Below, one piece after another: positions 26,036-35,858 of a stretch of DNA of 64,000 bases. The position numbers were made by a program, and so were the translations under genes. The notes beneath the pieces were generated by a model. It had not been told where the DNA came from. It did no database searches and saw only the letters and a program-made list of their open reading frames with translations. The first letter of the stretch is position 1. Each line of letters opens with the position of its first letter. Source of the stretch: Streptomyces jeddahensis (lineage in GTDB: Bacteria > Actinomycetota > Actinomycetes > Streptomycetales > Streptomycetaceae); assembly GCF_001642995.1 (NCBI RefSeq), contig NZ_LOHS01000021.1, positions 1 to 64,000 of the forward strand, read 5' to 3'.

Positions 26036-27079
26036 ATGCCCCTGCCCCGGACACCGCTGGCACTGCTGCTGGCCGCGGCCCTCCTCTGCCTGTCCACGGG
26101 CAGCGCCCCGGCCTCCGCGACAGCACCGGCGGACGCCGCACTTCCGTTGCTCGTCACCCGCGGCAAGGCCCCCGCGGCCGCTCTGCTGGCCCGAGAGGAA
26201 AAAGGCTCGCGCTTCGCCCGTACGGGTCCCGGCATACGGCGCGCCGACCACTTCCGCGCGGGCAGCATCACCAAGACGTTCATCGCGACGGTCGTATTGC
26301 AACTCGCCGCCGAACACCGGCTGTCCCTGTCCGACACCGTGGACCGCCATCTCCCCGGTCTGATACGGGGCCACGGCAACAACGGCCGGATGCTGACCCT
26401 CCGGGCGCTGCTCACGCACACCAGCGGTCTCCACGACTTCACAGCCGACACCCAGGGCACCATCCCCCTCTCTCCCCTGCAGGCGGTCCGCACCGCGCTC
26501 GCGCACCCCCCGTCCACGCGGGGCGGCTACGCGTACTCGAACACCAATTACGTGGTGCTCGGCATGGTCATCGAGCAGGTCACCGGCCGTTCCTATGCCG
26601 CCGAGGCCAAGCGCCGCATCATCACCCCCCTTCATCTGACGGGCACCTCCTTCCCGGGCGCCCACACCTCACTGCCCTCGCCGCACGGCCGCTCGTACAC
26701 CGCCGCCGGCACGGACGTCACCGCCCTCGACCCCCGGGTCGCCGGAGCGGCCGGCGAACTCGTCTCCACCCTCGCCGATCTGGGCCGCTTCTACGCCGCC
26801 CTCCTCGGCGGAAGGCTGCTCCCGCCCGCCGAACTGCGCGAGATGCTCAACACCCGTGCCACGCACGGCCGCTACGGAATGGGCCTGTATCCCGTACGGC
26901 TGCCGTGCGGCACCACGGTGTGGGGCCACAACGGACGCATAGCCGGCAGCTATGTGCGCACCGCGGCCACGCGCGACGGCCGACGCGTGCTCATACTCCG
27001 GGTCAACACGGACGGCATAGCCGACCCGAAGCTCGAACCCGCCCTGCTGGCTGCCGAATTCTGCCCCCGGGCGCCCTGA
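26036..27079 (+). CDS. Secreted serine hydrolase (beta-lactamase / D-Ala-D-Ala carboxypeptidase fold)
   Basis: 347 residues. The signal peptide is about 1-29, ending GSAPASATA. Active-site motifs of the class C beta-lactamase/DD-peptidase fold are present: SITK (77-80, nucleophile Ser77 and general base Lys80), YSN (167-169, in YAYSNTNY) and HNG in WGHNGRIAG near the C-terminus. It probably acts outside the cell on peptidoglycan stem peptides or on other esters or amides. ATG 26036 is chosen because GGAGG precedes it; the reading frame continues upstream only antisense to the kinase gene. The mutual 3' ends with glpD are 25 bp apart. Confidence 0.93.
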   Translation: MPLPRTPLALLLAAALLCLSTGSAPASATAPADAALPLLVTRGKAPAAALLAREEKGSRFARTGPGIRRADHFRAGSITKTFIATVVLQLAAEHRLSLSDTVDRHLPGLIRGHGNNGRMLTLRALLTHTSGLHDFTADTQGTIPLSPLQAVRTALAHPPSTRGGYAYSNTNYVVLGMVIEQVTGRSYAAEAKRRIITPLHLTGTSFPGAHTSLPSPHGRSYTAAGTDVTALDPRVAGAAGELVSTLADLGRFYAALLGGRLLPPAELREMLNTRATHGRYGMGLYPVRLPCGTTVWGHNGRIAGSYVRTAATRDGRRVLILRVNTDGIADPKLEPALLAAEFCPRAP

Positions 27080-27104
27080 GAGCGGACTCCGCAGGCTGCC
27101 CCCG

Positions 27105-28811
27105 CTACAGAGGCACGATGTCCGGCGCCCCCAGTCGCGCCGCGTCCGCCGTCAGGTCGTCCGGCTGACGCTGGGACTCCCGCTCGGCCTCGACCCGCTT
27201 GTGATAGTGCTCCACCTCGCGCTCGATCTGGTCGTCGTCCCAGCCCAGCACCGGAGCCATCAACTCGGCGGCCTCCCGGGCGCTGCGCGTGCCCCGGTCG
27301 AAGGTCTCTATGGATATCCGGGTGCGCCGCGTGAGGACGTCGTCGAGGTGCCGCGCGCCCTCGTGCGAGGCGGCGTAGACGATCTCGGCCCGCAGATAGT
27401 CGTCCGCCGCCTGGAGCGGCTCGCCCAGTGACGGGTCCGCTGCGATGAGGTCGAGGAGCTCCTCGGTGAGCGCGCCGTAGCGGTTCAACAGGTGCTCGAC
27501 GCGGGCCACATGGATGCCGGTGCGCGCCGCTATCCGTGCCCGCGCGTTCCACAGCGCCCGGTATCCCTCGGCTCCGACGAGCGGGATCTCCTCCGTGACG
27601 CAGTCCGCGACGCGCTGGTCGAGGCCGTGCACCGCCTCGTCCACCGCGTCCTTGGCCATCACCCGGTACGTCGTGTACTTGCCGCCCGCCACGACGACGA
27701 GGCCGGGCGCCGGATGTGCCACCGTGTGCTCGCGGCTGAGCTTGCTCGTCGCCTCCGACTCCCCGGCGAGCAGAGGCCGCAGGCCCGCGTACACCCCCTG
27801 GACGTCATCCCTTGAAAGCGGGACCGCAAGCACCGAGTTGACGTGCTCCAGCAGATAGTCGATGTCGGCGCTCGACGCCGCCGGATGCGCCTTGTCCAGG
27901 TCCCAGTCCGTGTCCGTCGTGCCGATGATCCAGTGCCGACCCCACGGGATCACGAACAGCACGGACTTCTCGGTCCGCAGGATCAGGCCCGTCGTGGAGT
28001 GGATGCGGTCCTTGGGCACGACGAGGTGGATGCCCTTGGACGCCCGGACGTGGAACTGCCCTCTCTCGCCCACCATCGCCTGGGTGTCGTCCGTCCACAC
28101 ACCGGTGGCGTTGACCACCTGCCGGGCGCGGACCTCGTACTCCCCGCCGGCCTCCACGTCCTGCACCCGGGCGCCGACGACGCGCTCGCCCTCGCGCAGG
28201 AAGCCGGTCACCCGAGCGCGGTTGGCGACCTTCGCGCCGTACGCCGCGGCCGTGCGGACCAGGGTCGCCACATAGCGGGCGTCGTCCATCTGCGCGTCGT
28301 AGTACTGGAGGGCTCCCACCAGCGCCTCCTTCTTGAGGCACGGCGCGACCCGCAACGCATGACGCCTGCTCAGGTGACGGTGCATCGGCAGCCCTCGCCC
28401 GTGCCCGCGCGCCATCGACATGGTGTCGTACATCGCGACGCCCGTTCCGGCGTAGAGCCGCTCCCAGCCCCTGTGCTGGAGCGGATAGAGGAACGGCACC
28501 GGCTTCACCAGATGGGGTGCGAGCCGCTCCAGGAGCAGTCCGCGCTCCTTCAGCGCCTCTCGCACCAGGGCGAAGTCGAGCATCTCCAGATAGCGCAGCC
28601 CGCCGTGGATCAGTTTGCTCGACCGGCTCGAGGTGCCGGACGCCCAGTCCCTCGCCTCGACCAGGCCGGTCGACAGGCCGCGCGTCGCGGCGTCGAGTGC
28701 GGTGCCCGCACCGACCACGCCGGCACCCACGACCAGGACGTCCAGCTCGCGCTCGGCCATGCCCGCGAGTGACTCCGCGCGCTCCGCCGGCCCCAGTGTC
28801 GCTGTCCTCAC
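27105..28811 (-). CDS. glpD: Glycerol-3-phosphate dehydrogenase (FAD-dependent)
   Basis: 568 residues. It oxidises sn-glycerol 3-phosphate to dihydroxyacetone phosphate at the membrane, feeding electrons to quinone. The FAD-binding motif is LDVLVVGAGVVGAGTALDAATRG near the N-terminus, with SSRSSKLIHGGLRYLE shortly after, a strong GlpD signature. VVPWG-type and GGKYTTYR motifs occur in the C-terminal half, along with the helical GlpD C-domain. GTG 28811 is chosen because GGGAGG lies 6 nt upstream; ATG 28847 would leave that ribosome site inside the gene. No glycerol kinase or facilitator is adjacent. Streptomyces carry more than one glpD, so this could be the second copy. Confidence 0.95.
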   Translation of the reverse strand: MRTATLGPAERAESLAGMAERELDVLVVGAGVVGAGTALDAATRGLSTGLVEARDWASGTSSRSSKLIHGGLRYLEMLDFALVREALKERGLLLERLAPHLVKPVPFLYPLQHRGWERLYAGTGVAMYDTMSMARGHGRGLPMHRHLSRRHALRVAPCLKKEALVGALQYYDAQMDDARYVATLVRTAAAYGAKVANRARVTGFLREGERVVGARVQDVEAGGEYEVRARQVVNATGVWTDDTQAMVGERGQFHVRASKGIHLVVPKDRIHSTTGLILRTEKSVLFVIPWGRHWIIGTTDTDWDLDKAHPAASSADIDYLLEHVNSVLAVPLSRDDVQGVYAGLRPLLAGESEATSKLSREHTVAHPAPGLVVVAGGKYTTYRVMAKDAVDEAVHGLDQRVADCVTEEIPLVGAEGYRALWNARARIAARTGIHVARVEHLLNRYGALTEELLDLIAADPSLGEPLQAADDYLRAEIVYAASHEGARHLDDVLTRRTRISIETFDRGTRSAREAAELMAPVLGWDDDQIEREVEHYHKRVEAERESQRQPDDLTADAARLGAPDIVPL

Positions 28812-29075
28812 TGCCGCCTCCCGTTTCCGTCGCGCTCGCTGCCGCACCCTTCGGGTGTGCCCAGGCCCGCATCCCCCATGCCCAAATTCTGACCGCGCCG
28901 CCTGACTTCAGCCACCGCCCATTCCTCAGCCTGTGGACAACACTCGGCGATCATCGGGCCAGCAATCCCGCATAACGGTCATATTTACTCCTAGTCTGAC
29001 ATTGCGCTGGTCCACCTTGTCCACAGGGCTTGCGCGATCCGCCCGCTTCGGTTATCGGGAAGGACGGCCCACGCC
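28812..29075. other. Divergent intergenic region, no gene seen
   Basis: 264 bp between divergent glpD and the dehydrogenase-like gene. It includes an AT-richer patch around CATATTTACTCCTAGTCTGAC (about 28980-29000) that probably carries promoter elements. No operator was identified. Confidence 0.4.
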
Positions 29076-30386
29076 ATGCCCGCAGATCTCGCCGTCATCG
29101 GACTCGGCCACATCGGCCTGCCCCTCGCCCAGGCCGCCGTCGCCGCCGGCATCGCCACGCTCGGTTACGACCCGGGCCTCGCCACCGGATCCGGCCCCGC
29201 CGCCGACCGCCCCACCGCCCGGCTCCCGGCCGACGCCACCGACACCGGCCCCCTGCTCGACACGGGAGCCCTCGTCGACACCGGTGCCCTCACCGCCCCC
29301 GAACTGCGCCGGATGCTCGCCTGCGGCTTCCGGCCCACCACCGACCCCACCGAGCTCGGCCGGGTCCGCACAGCGGTCATCTGCACACCGGTCCCGCAGG
29401 GCCCGGACGGCGAACTCGACCTCGGCCCGCTCACCGGCGCCGCCCGCGTCCTGGCCGCCCGGCTGCGCCCGCACACCACCGTCATCCTGGAATCCCCCGT
29501 CCCGCCGGGCACCACCGAGGGCGCCCTGCGCACCCTCCTCGAAGAGGGCTCCGGCCTCCGCGCGGGCCGCGACTTCCACCTCGCGTACTCCCCGAACCGC
29601 ACCGAACCGGGCAACCGCACCCACGGCCACGCCAACACCCCCAAGGTCATCGGCGGCCTCACCTCCGCCTGCACCGAATCGGCCGCGGCCTTCTACGGCC
29701 GCCTCACCGACAAGGTGGTACGCGCGCGTGGCCTGCGCGAAGCCGAGACGGTTCAGCTCCTCGAGACCAACTACCGGCACGTCAACATCGCCCTGGTCAA
29801 CGAAATGGCCGTCCTCTGCCACGACTTGGGCGTCGATCTGTGGGACGTCATCCGCTGCGCGGAGACCAAGCCGTTCGGTTTCCAGGCCTTCCGCCCCGGG
29901 CCCGGAGTCGGCGGCCACAGCGTGCCGCAGGACCTGTCGGGCCCTCCGCACACCGTCCGCCCACTGCGGATGGTCGAGCTCGCCCAGCAGGTCAACGGCC
30001 ACATGCCCCGGTACGTCATCCAGCGCGCCGCGGCCCTCCTCAACGAGCACGGCAAGTCCGTCCGCGGCGCCCGCATCCTGCTCCTCGGCGTCACGTACAA
30101 GCCGGACCTCGCCGACCAACACGGCTCGCCCGCCCGGGAGATCGCCACCCGCCTGCTGGAGCTCGGCGCCGCGGTCAGCTACCACGACCCGTACGTCCCC
30201 GCCTGGAGCGTCCTCGGCCGTCCCGTCCCCCGTGCCGACTCGCTCTACGAGGCGGCGGCGGACGCGGACCTGACGCTCCTCCTCCAGCCCCACCGCACGT
30301 ACGACCTGCAGGGGCTGGCCGTGAAGGCCCAGCTGCTGCTGGACACACGGGGGGCCACCCCGGCGGGGGCGGCCCATCGCCTCTGA
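29076..30386 (+). CDS. Nucleotide-sugar dehydrogenase homologue lacking catalytic residues
   Basis: 436 residues with the full three-domain layout of UDP-glucose/UDP-ManNAc dehydrogenases. There is an N-terminal NAD site (LAVIGLGHIGLPLAQAA), ICTPVP (102-107), a central helix with LLETNYRHVNIALVNE (228-243), PGPGVGGHS (274-282) and a C-terminal NAD-like domain (LLLGVTYKPDLAD). Key positions are changed: the nucleophile Cys of GGHC is Ser282, the Lys of the A-E-x-x-K motif is Gln227, its partner Asn is Thr231, and the SPER glutamate is Asn (SPNRTEPG). The four-electron oxidation should therefore be impossible. It may bind nucleotide sugar or catalyse something else. It stands alone, with a shared terminator downstream. 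Confidence 0.88.
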   Translation: MPADLAVIGLGHIGLPLAQAAVAAGIATLGYDPGLATGSGPAADRPTARLPADATDTGPLLDTGALVDTGALTAPELRRMLACGFRPTTDPTELGRVRTAVICTPVPQGPDGELDLGPLTGAARVLAARLRPHTTVILESPVPPGTTEGALRTLLEEGSGLRAGRDFHLAYSPNRTEPGNRTHGHANTPKVIGGLTSACTESAAAFYGRLTDKVVRARGLREAETVQLLETNYRHVNIALVNEMAVLCHDLGVDLWDVIRCAETKPFGFQAFRPGPGVGGHSVPQDLSGPPHTVRPLRMVELAQQVNGHMPRYVIQRAAALLNEHGKSVRGARILLLGVTYKPDLADQHGSPAREIATRLLELGAAVSYHDPYVPAWSVLGRPVPRADSLYEAAADADLTLLLQPHRTYDLQGLAVKAQLLLDTRGATPAGAAHRL

Positions 30387-30431
30387 ACCCAGCCGGGTTC
30401 CCGACGACCTTCAGGCACCCGCCGTCGTGGG

Positions 30432-30507
30432 GTTGTGCCCACCCTCCCCCAGTGCCTTAAGGGCCTGGGAGGTACCCCCATCGCCCTGCGGAACGCCTGC
30501 CCACAAC
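30432..30507. repeat. Dispersed palindromic element, copy B
   Basis: A 76-bp copy between two convergent genes, with ends GTTGTGCCCACC and GCCCACAAC. Internally it carries a hairpin (CCTCCCCCAGTGCC / GGGCCTGGGAGG-like) and CCTGCGGAACG. Same orientation as copies A and E. Confidence 0.85.
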
Positions 30508-30530
30508 GGTCCATGCCCACGACGAAACGC

Positions 30531-30563
30531 CGGGGGCGCCCCCCAACAAGGAGGGCGCCCCCG
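30531..30563. terminator. Terminator of guaB3, possibly bidirectional
   Basis: An 11-bp stem CGGGGGCGCCC / GGGCGCCCCCG with an 11-nt loop, 30 bp after the guaB3 stop. On the minus strand it is followed by GCGTTTCGTCG. Confidence 0.75.
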
Positions 30564-30593
30564 AAACCAGCTCAGCCAGCGGCCAGCGTCACG

Positions 30594-31718
30594 TCACCGC
30601 TTGTGCTGCGAGTCCGCCACCGTCACCTCGACCCGCTGGAACTCCTTGAGCTCGCTGTAACCCGTCGTCGCCATTGCGCGGCGCAGGGCGCCGAAGAAGT
30701 TCATCGAGCCGTCGGGCGTGTGCGACGGACCGGTGAGGACCTCCTCGATCGTGCCGACCGTTCCGAGGTCCACCTTCTTGCCGCGCGGCAGCTCCTCGTT
30801 GACGGCCTCCATGCCCCAGTGGTGGCCCTTGCCGGGCGCGTCCGTGGCGCGCGCCAGCGGGGAGCCCATCATCACGGCGTCGGCGCCGCAGGCGATGGCC
30901 TTCGGCAGGTCGCCGGACCAGCCCACGCCGCCGTCCGCGATCACGTGGACATAGCGGCCGCCGGACTCGTCCATGTAGTCACGTCGGGCGGCGGCCACGT
31001 CGGCGACGGCGGTCGCCATCGGCACCTGGATGCCGAGCACGTTGCGCGTGGTGTGCGCGGCGCCGCCGCCGAAGCCGACCAGCACGCCCGCCGCACCCGT
31101 GCGCATGAGGTGCAGCGCAGCGGTGTACGTGGCGCAGCCGCCGACGATGACGGGCACGTCCAGCTCGTAGATGAACTGCTTCAGGTTGAGGGGCTCGGCG
31201 GCGCTCGACACGTGTTCGGCCGACACCGTCGTACCGCGGATCACGAAGATGTCGACACCCGCGTCCACCACGGCCTTGGAGAACTGGGCCGTACGCTGCG
31301 GCGACAGCGCGGCCGCGGTGACCACGCCCGAGTCGCGTACCTCCTTGATCCGCTGGCCGATCAGTTCCTCCCTGATCGGGGCCGCGTAGATCTCCTGGAG
31401 GCGGCGGGTCGCGGTCTCCACCGGGAGCTCCGCGATCTCGTCGAGCAGCGGCTGCGGGTCTTCGTACCGCGTCCACAGACCCTCGAGGTTCAGCACGCCC
31501 AGGCCGCCGAGCTCGCCGATGCGGATGGCGGTGGCCGGCGACACGACCGAGTCCATGGGGGCGGCCAGGAAGGGCAGCTCGAAGCGGTAGGCGTCGATCT
31601 GCCAGGCGATCGAGACCTCCTTCGGGTCCCGCGTGCGGCGGCTCGGGACGACGGCGATGTCGTCGAACGCATACGCCCGGCGGCCGCGCTTGCCGCGCCC
31701 GATCTCGATCTCAGTCAC
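30594..31718 (-). CDS. guaB3: GuaB3 family IMP dehydrogenase-related protein
   Basis: 374-residue (beta/alpha)8 protein without the CBS domains of true IMP dehydrogenase. Family features are AFDDIAVVPSRRTRDPKEV (17-35), the phosphate-binding region VIADGGVGWSGDLPKAIACGADAVM and the C-terminal LKEFQRVEV. Where IMP dehydrogenase and GMP reductase carry the catalytic Cys (GSICTTR), this protein reads GGGAAHTTR with His222. IMP dehydrogenase activity is therefore unlikely. Some GuaB3 proteins from other phyla act as GMP reductases, but they would be expected to use a Cys there. It lies 103 bp downstream of guaB, as in other Actinobacteria, separated by a hairpin. GTG 31718 has GGGAAAGG upstream. 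Confidence 0.92.
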   Translation of the reverse strand: MTEIEIGRGKRGRRAYAFDDIAVVPSRRTRDPKEVSIAWQIDAYRFELPFLAAPMDSVVSPATAIRIGELGGLGVLNLEGLWTRYEDPQPLLDEIAELPVETATRRLQEIYAAPIREELIGQRIKEVRDSGVVTAAALSPQRTAQFSKAVVDAGVDIFVIRGTTVSAEHVSSAAEPLNLKQFIYELDVPVIVGGCATYTAALHLMRTGAAGVLVGFGGGAAHTTRNVLGIQVPMATAVADVAAARRDYMDESGGRYVHVIADGGVGWSGDLPKAIACGADAVMMGSPLARATDAPGKGHHWGMEAVNEELPRGKKVDLGTVGTIEEVLTGPSHTPDGSMNFFGALRRAMATTGYSELKEFQRVEVTVADSQHKR

Positions 31719-31776
31719 GTCTGTGGCCTTTCCCTCTGCGTTTCAGCGTCTTCCAGTATCCCCGACACACATGACG

Positions 31777-31807
31777 AGGGCGGCCCCGGAACCTCCGGGA
31801 CCGCCCT
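31777..31807 (-). terminator. Hairpin after guaB
   Basis: A 14-bp stem with one mismatch (AGGGCGGCCCCGGA / TCCGGGACCGCCCT, loop ACC) lies 15 bp after the guaB stop, before guaB3. No T-run follows, so partial read-through into guaB3 is possible. Confidence 0.6.
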
Positions 31808-31821
31808 GCACGCGCGCGTGC

Positions 31822-33372
<1,551 letters not shown>

Positions 33373-33505
33373 CTAACGGGAACCGGAGGCGTCTCATTCC
33401 ACGAACAAGATCGTCGAGCAGCTTTGTACGTTCGTACGTGACGGCGGCCCTGCAGGCTTCGACCCGGCCGGCGCCCCGGGCCCACCTCAGGGCCCCCAGC
33501 CGTGC

Positions 33506-34171
33506 CTACTGCTCAGCCAACGCCCGCAACCGGCTCAGCGCCCGATGCTGCGCCACCCGCACCGCCCCTGGCGACATCCCCAGCATCTGGCCCGTCTCCT
33601 CGGCCGTGAGGCCGACGGCGATCCGCAGGAGCAGCAGCTCGCGCTGGTTCTCCGGCAGGTTCGCGAGGAGCTTCTTCGCCCACTCGGCATCGCTGCTCAG
33701 CAGGGCCCGCTCCTCCGGGCCGAGCGAGTCGTCGGGCCGCTCGGGCATCTCGTCCGACGGGACGGCCGTGGAGCCCGGGTGGCGCATGGCGGCGCGCTGC
33801 AGGTCGGCGACCTTGTGCGCGGCGATGGCGAAGACGAAGGCCTCGAAGGGGCGCCCCGTGTCCTTGTAGCGCGGCAGGGCAAGCAGCACCGCCACGCACA
33901 CCTCCTGCGCCAGGTCCTCCACGAAGTGGCGGGCATCACCCGGCAGCCGGGACAGCCGCGTACGGCAGTAGCGAAGGGCGAGGGGGTGGACGTGGGCGAG
34001 CAGGTCATGTGTGGCCTGCTCATCGCCCTCGACGGCACGATGGACGAGCGCACCGATCACCGTCGTCCCGTCCTCGTGCATCGGTCCATGGTGCCTTGCG
34101 GCTGGCCGCTCCGTGCCACCGCGCTCGTAGTTGTGCACCGAAGCGTTATGAGTAGGTGCGCCGGAACTCAT
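33506..34171 (-). CDS. shbA: ECF RNA polymerase sigma factor, ShbA-like
   Basis: 221-residue sigma-70 family protein of the ECF group. Region 2 runs from [24 protein letters not shown] through [19 protein letters not shown]. Region 4 is [23 protein letters not shown] to [13 protein letters not shown], the helix-turn-helix for the -35 box. The position between bldM and guaB matches the Streptomyces ECF gene I recall as ShbA, reported to transcribe the principal sigma gene hrdB, and resembles M. tuberculosis sigD beside guaB2. No anti-sigma gene is adjacent. ATG 34171 has GGGAGGG upstream; ATG 34081 or 34222 are alternatives. The symbol is given from context and family, not from a search. Confidence 0.85.
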   Translation of the reverse strand: MSSGAPTHNASVHNYERGGTERPAARHHGPMHEDGTTVIGALVHRAVEGDEQATHDLLAHVHPLALRYCRTRLSRLPGDARHFVEDLAQEVCVAVLLALPRYKDTGRPFEAFVFAIAAHKVADLQRAAMRHPGSTAVPSDEMPERPDDSLGPEERALLSSDAEWAKKLLANLPENQRELLLLRIAVGLTAEETGQMLGMSPGAVRVAQHRALSRLRALAEQ

Positions 34172-34371
34172 CTCCTGCGCCCTCCCCTTCCGCTCGACCG
34201 ACTCGTCCCCGAGGAACTCCACACCTCAAGGATGCGGCATCGGCCGCGAAGCGACACAAGGCGATGCCGCGGCGGGGACACCAAGCGCTGTCGTGGCGGG
34301 CGGAAGCGGGCATCCGCCGCCCCGCCCACCGTACGGCGGGCGGGGATCGTCGTACCCCCGCGGCGGCACAC

Positions 34372-34983
34372 CTAACGGACCAGGCCCCAGCGGAAACCGA
34401 GCGCCACCGCGTGCGCACGGTCCGAGGCGCCGAGCTTCTTGAACAGCCGCCGGGCGTGCGTCTTGACGGTGTCCTCGGACAGGAAGAGCTCCCGGCCGAT
34501 CTCGGCGTTCGACCGGCCGTGACTCATGCCCTCGAGCACCTGGATCTCACGTGCGGTGAGCGTCGGTGCCGCACCCATCTCGGCGGAGCGCAGCCTGCGC
34601 GGGGCGAGGCGCCAGGTCGGGTCGGCGAGCGCCTGCGTCACGGTGGCACGCAGTTCGGCCCGGGAGGCGTCCTTGTGCAGATAGCCCCGAGCACCTGCGG
34701 CGACGGCGAGCGCGACGCCGTCCAGGTCCTCGGCGACGGTGAGCATGATGATCCGGGCCCCCGGATCTGCGGAAAGCAGACGACGGACCGTCTCCACGCC
34801 CCCCAGACCGGGCATGCGTACGTCCATCAGAATCAGGTCCGAGCGGTCGGCCCCCCAGCGGCGGAGGACTTCCTCGCCGTTGGCCGCTGTCGTCACACGC
34901 TCGACGCCGGGCACGGTCGCGACCGCGCGGCGAAGCGCCTCTCGGGCAAGCGGGGAGTCGTCGCAGACGAGGACGGATGTCAT
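34372..34983 (-). CDS. bldM: Response regulator BldM
   Basis: 203 residues, the length known for BldM. The receiver domain has the acidic pair DD (8-9), phospho-acceptor position Asp54 (ILMDVRMPG), Thr in MLTVAED and Lys in LHKDAS. The LuxR-type C-terminal DNA-binding domain has LTAREIQVLEGMSHGRSN and SEDTVKTHARRLFKKL. In Streptomyces BldM is an orphan regulator of aerial growth and sporulation, working alone or with WhiI. ATG 34983 is preceded by GGAGGG. It is transcribed away from whiD. A textbook sigma-BldN promoter lies 134 bp upstream, as known for the bldM p1 promoter. Confidence 0.96.
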   Translation of the reverse strand: MTSVLVCDDSPLAREALRRAVATVPGVERVTTAANGEEVLRRWGADRSDLILMDVRMPGLGGVETVRRLLSADPGARIIMLTVAEDLDGVALAVAAGARGYLHKDASRAELRATVTQALADPTWRLAPRRLRSAEMGAAPTLTAREIQVLEGMSHGRSNAEIGRELFLSEDTVKTHARRLFKKLGASDRAHAVALGFRWGLVR

Positions 34984-35372
34984 GGCCGCCCTCCGCAACT
35001 GATGCGCGTCACCTTGAACCTCCAGGCTGGTACGGATCGTCACCTGTGCGGTCGACGCTCGACAGCCGACAGGCGGTCTGCCCGAGCGCTTGTTCCTTCA
35101 ACCGCTTCCGCCAGACTCAACGACGGTCACTCGAAAGAGTTACGGGTCGGTCAGCCACCTTCGGCACTCTACGTGAGGGTACGGACACAGCGCAGGTCGC
35201 GCGGCTACCGCTCGCAGTTCTGACGCCCCCTATGCCCCATTCAGGCGCCTTTTCTTTCCATTTCTCGGTGTCTGCGACTAGATTCGCAAAGAGTCATATT
35301 TTCATCTCCTTAGACAGTAGATGTACGGTCGTGGGCACTGTCCGCGCCAGAACGGCTACAAGGGGACAAGCG
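34984..35372. promoter_or_regulatory. bldM-whiD divergent regulatory region
   Basis: 389 bp without genes. It holds a consensus sigma-BldN promoter for bldM (35117-35144) overlapped by the inverted repeat TCACTC-GAAA-GAGTTA (about 35127-35142). On the whiD side there is an AT-rich segment (35235-35325) with TTTCCA and TAGATT spaced 18 nt as a possible promoter. The whiD leader has no other recognised element. Confidence 0.6.
35117..35144 (-). promoter_or_regulatory. Sigma-BldN-type promoter of bldM
   Basis: On the minus strand, CGTAAC (35144-35139), a 16-nt spacer, then CGTTGA (35122-35117). As I recall it, this is an exact match to the sigma-BldN consensus. It drives transcription toward bldM, whose ATG is 134 bp downstream. 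Confidence 0.88.
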
Positions 35373-35699
35373 ATGGCAGATTTCTCCCGCCTTCCCGGAC
35401 CGAACGCAGATCTGTGGGACTGGCAGCTGCTCGCGGCCTGCCGCGGAGTCGACAGTTCGCTCTTCTTCCACCCGGAGGGCGAGCGGGGAGCGGCGCGGAG
35501 TGCCCGCGAGAACTCGGCCAAAGAGGTCTGCATGCGATGCCCGGTGCGCGCAGAGTGCGCCGCCCACGCCCTGGCGGTGCGCGAGCCCTACGGCGTGTGG
35601 GGCGGGCTGACCGAGGACGAGCGCGAGGAGCTCATGGGCCGCGCGCGCAACCGGCTGGTGCCGGCTTCCACGACGGGGGGCGCCGGCGGCGAGCACTGA
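35373..35699 (+). CDS. whiD: WhiB-family iron-sulfur regulator WhiD
   Basis: 108-residue protein. The four Cys ligands of the [4Fe-4S] cluster are at 23, 53, 56 and 62 (LLAACRG; EVCMRCPVRAECA). The family's GVWGGLTEDERE tryptophan/glycine turn and a basic tail (RARNRL) follow. WhiD is required for the late stage of sporulation in Streptomyces and binds region 4 of the principal sigma factor; its mycobacterial relative is WhiB3. ATG 35373 has AAGGGGA upstream, and the preceding open frame is non-coding. It is divergent from bldM, which fits the conserved developmental locus. Confidence 0.96.
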   Translation: MADFSRLPGPNADLWDWQLLAACRGVDSSLFFHPEGERGAARSARENSAKEVCMRCPVRAECAAHALAVREPYGVWGGLTEDEREELMGRARNRLVPASTTGGAGGEH

Positions 35700-35732
35700 C
35701 GCGAAGCGCAGCGACTTATCGAAGGATCGTTT

Positions 35733-35753
35733 TTGCAGGAGGGGCTCCTGCAA
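35733..35753. terminator. Hairpin downstream of whiD
   Basis: Perfect 9-bp stem TTGCAGGAG / CTCCTGCAA with loop GGG, about 35 bp after the whiD stop. T-residues precede rather than follow it on the plus strand, so it may be a stabilising 3' stem rather than a classical terminator. Confidence 0.45.
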
Positions 35754-35858
35754 GGGGCACGCGCATGCGTGCCTGTTCTGTTTCCGGTGCCGGCTTCCCC
35801 GAGCCCTCATCCGGCTCCCCAGGGCCTTGTCCGGCTTCGCAGGCAGCCGCCCTCGCGC

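Noticed and set aside
29030..30460. 476-residue Arg/Pro/His-rich open frame overlapping the dehydrogenase-like gene
   Set aside because: Out-of-frame shadow of the gene at 29076-30386, which carries clear dehydrogenase motifs.
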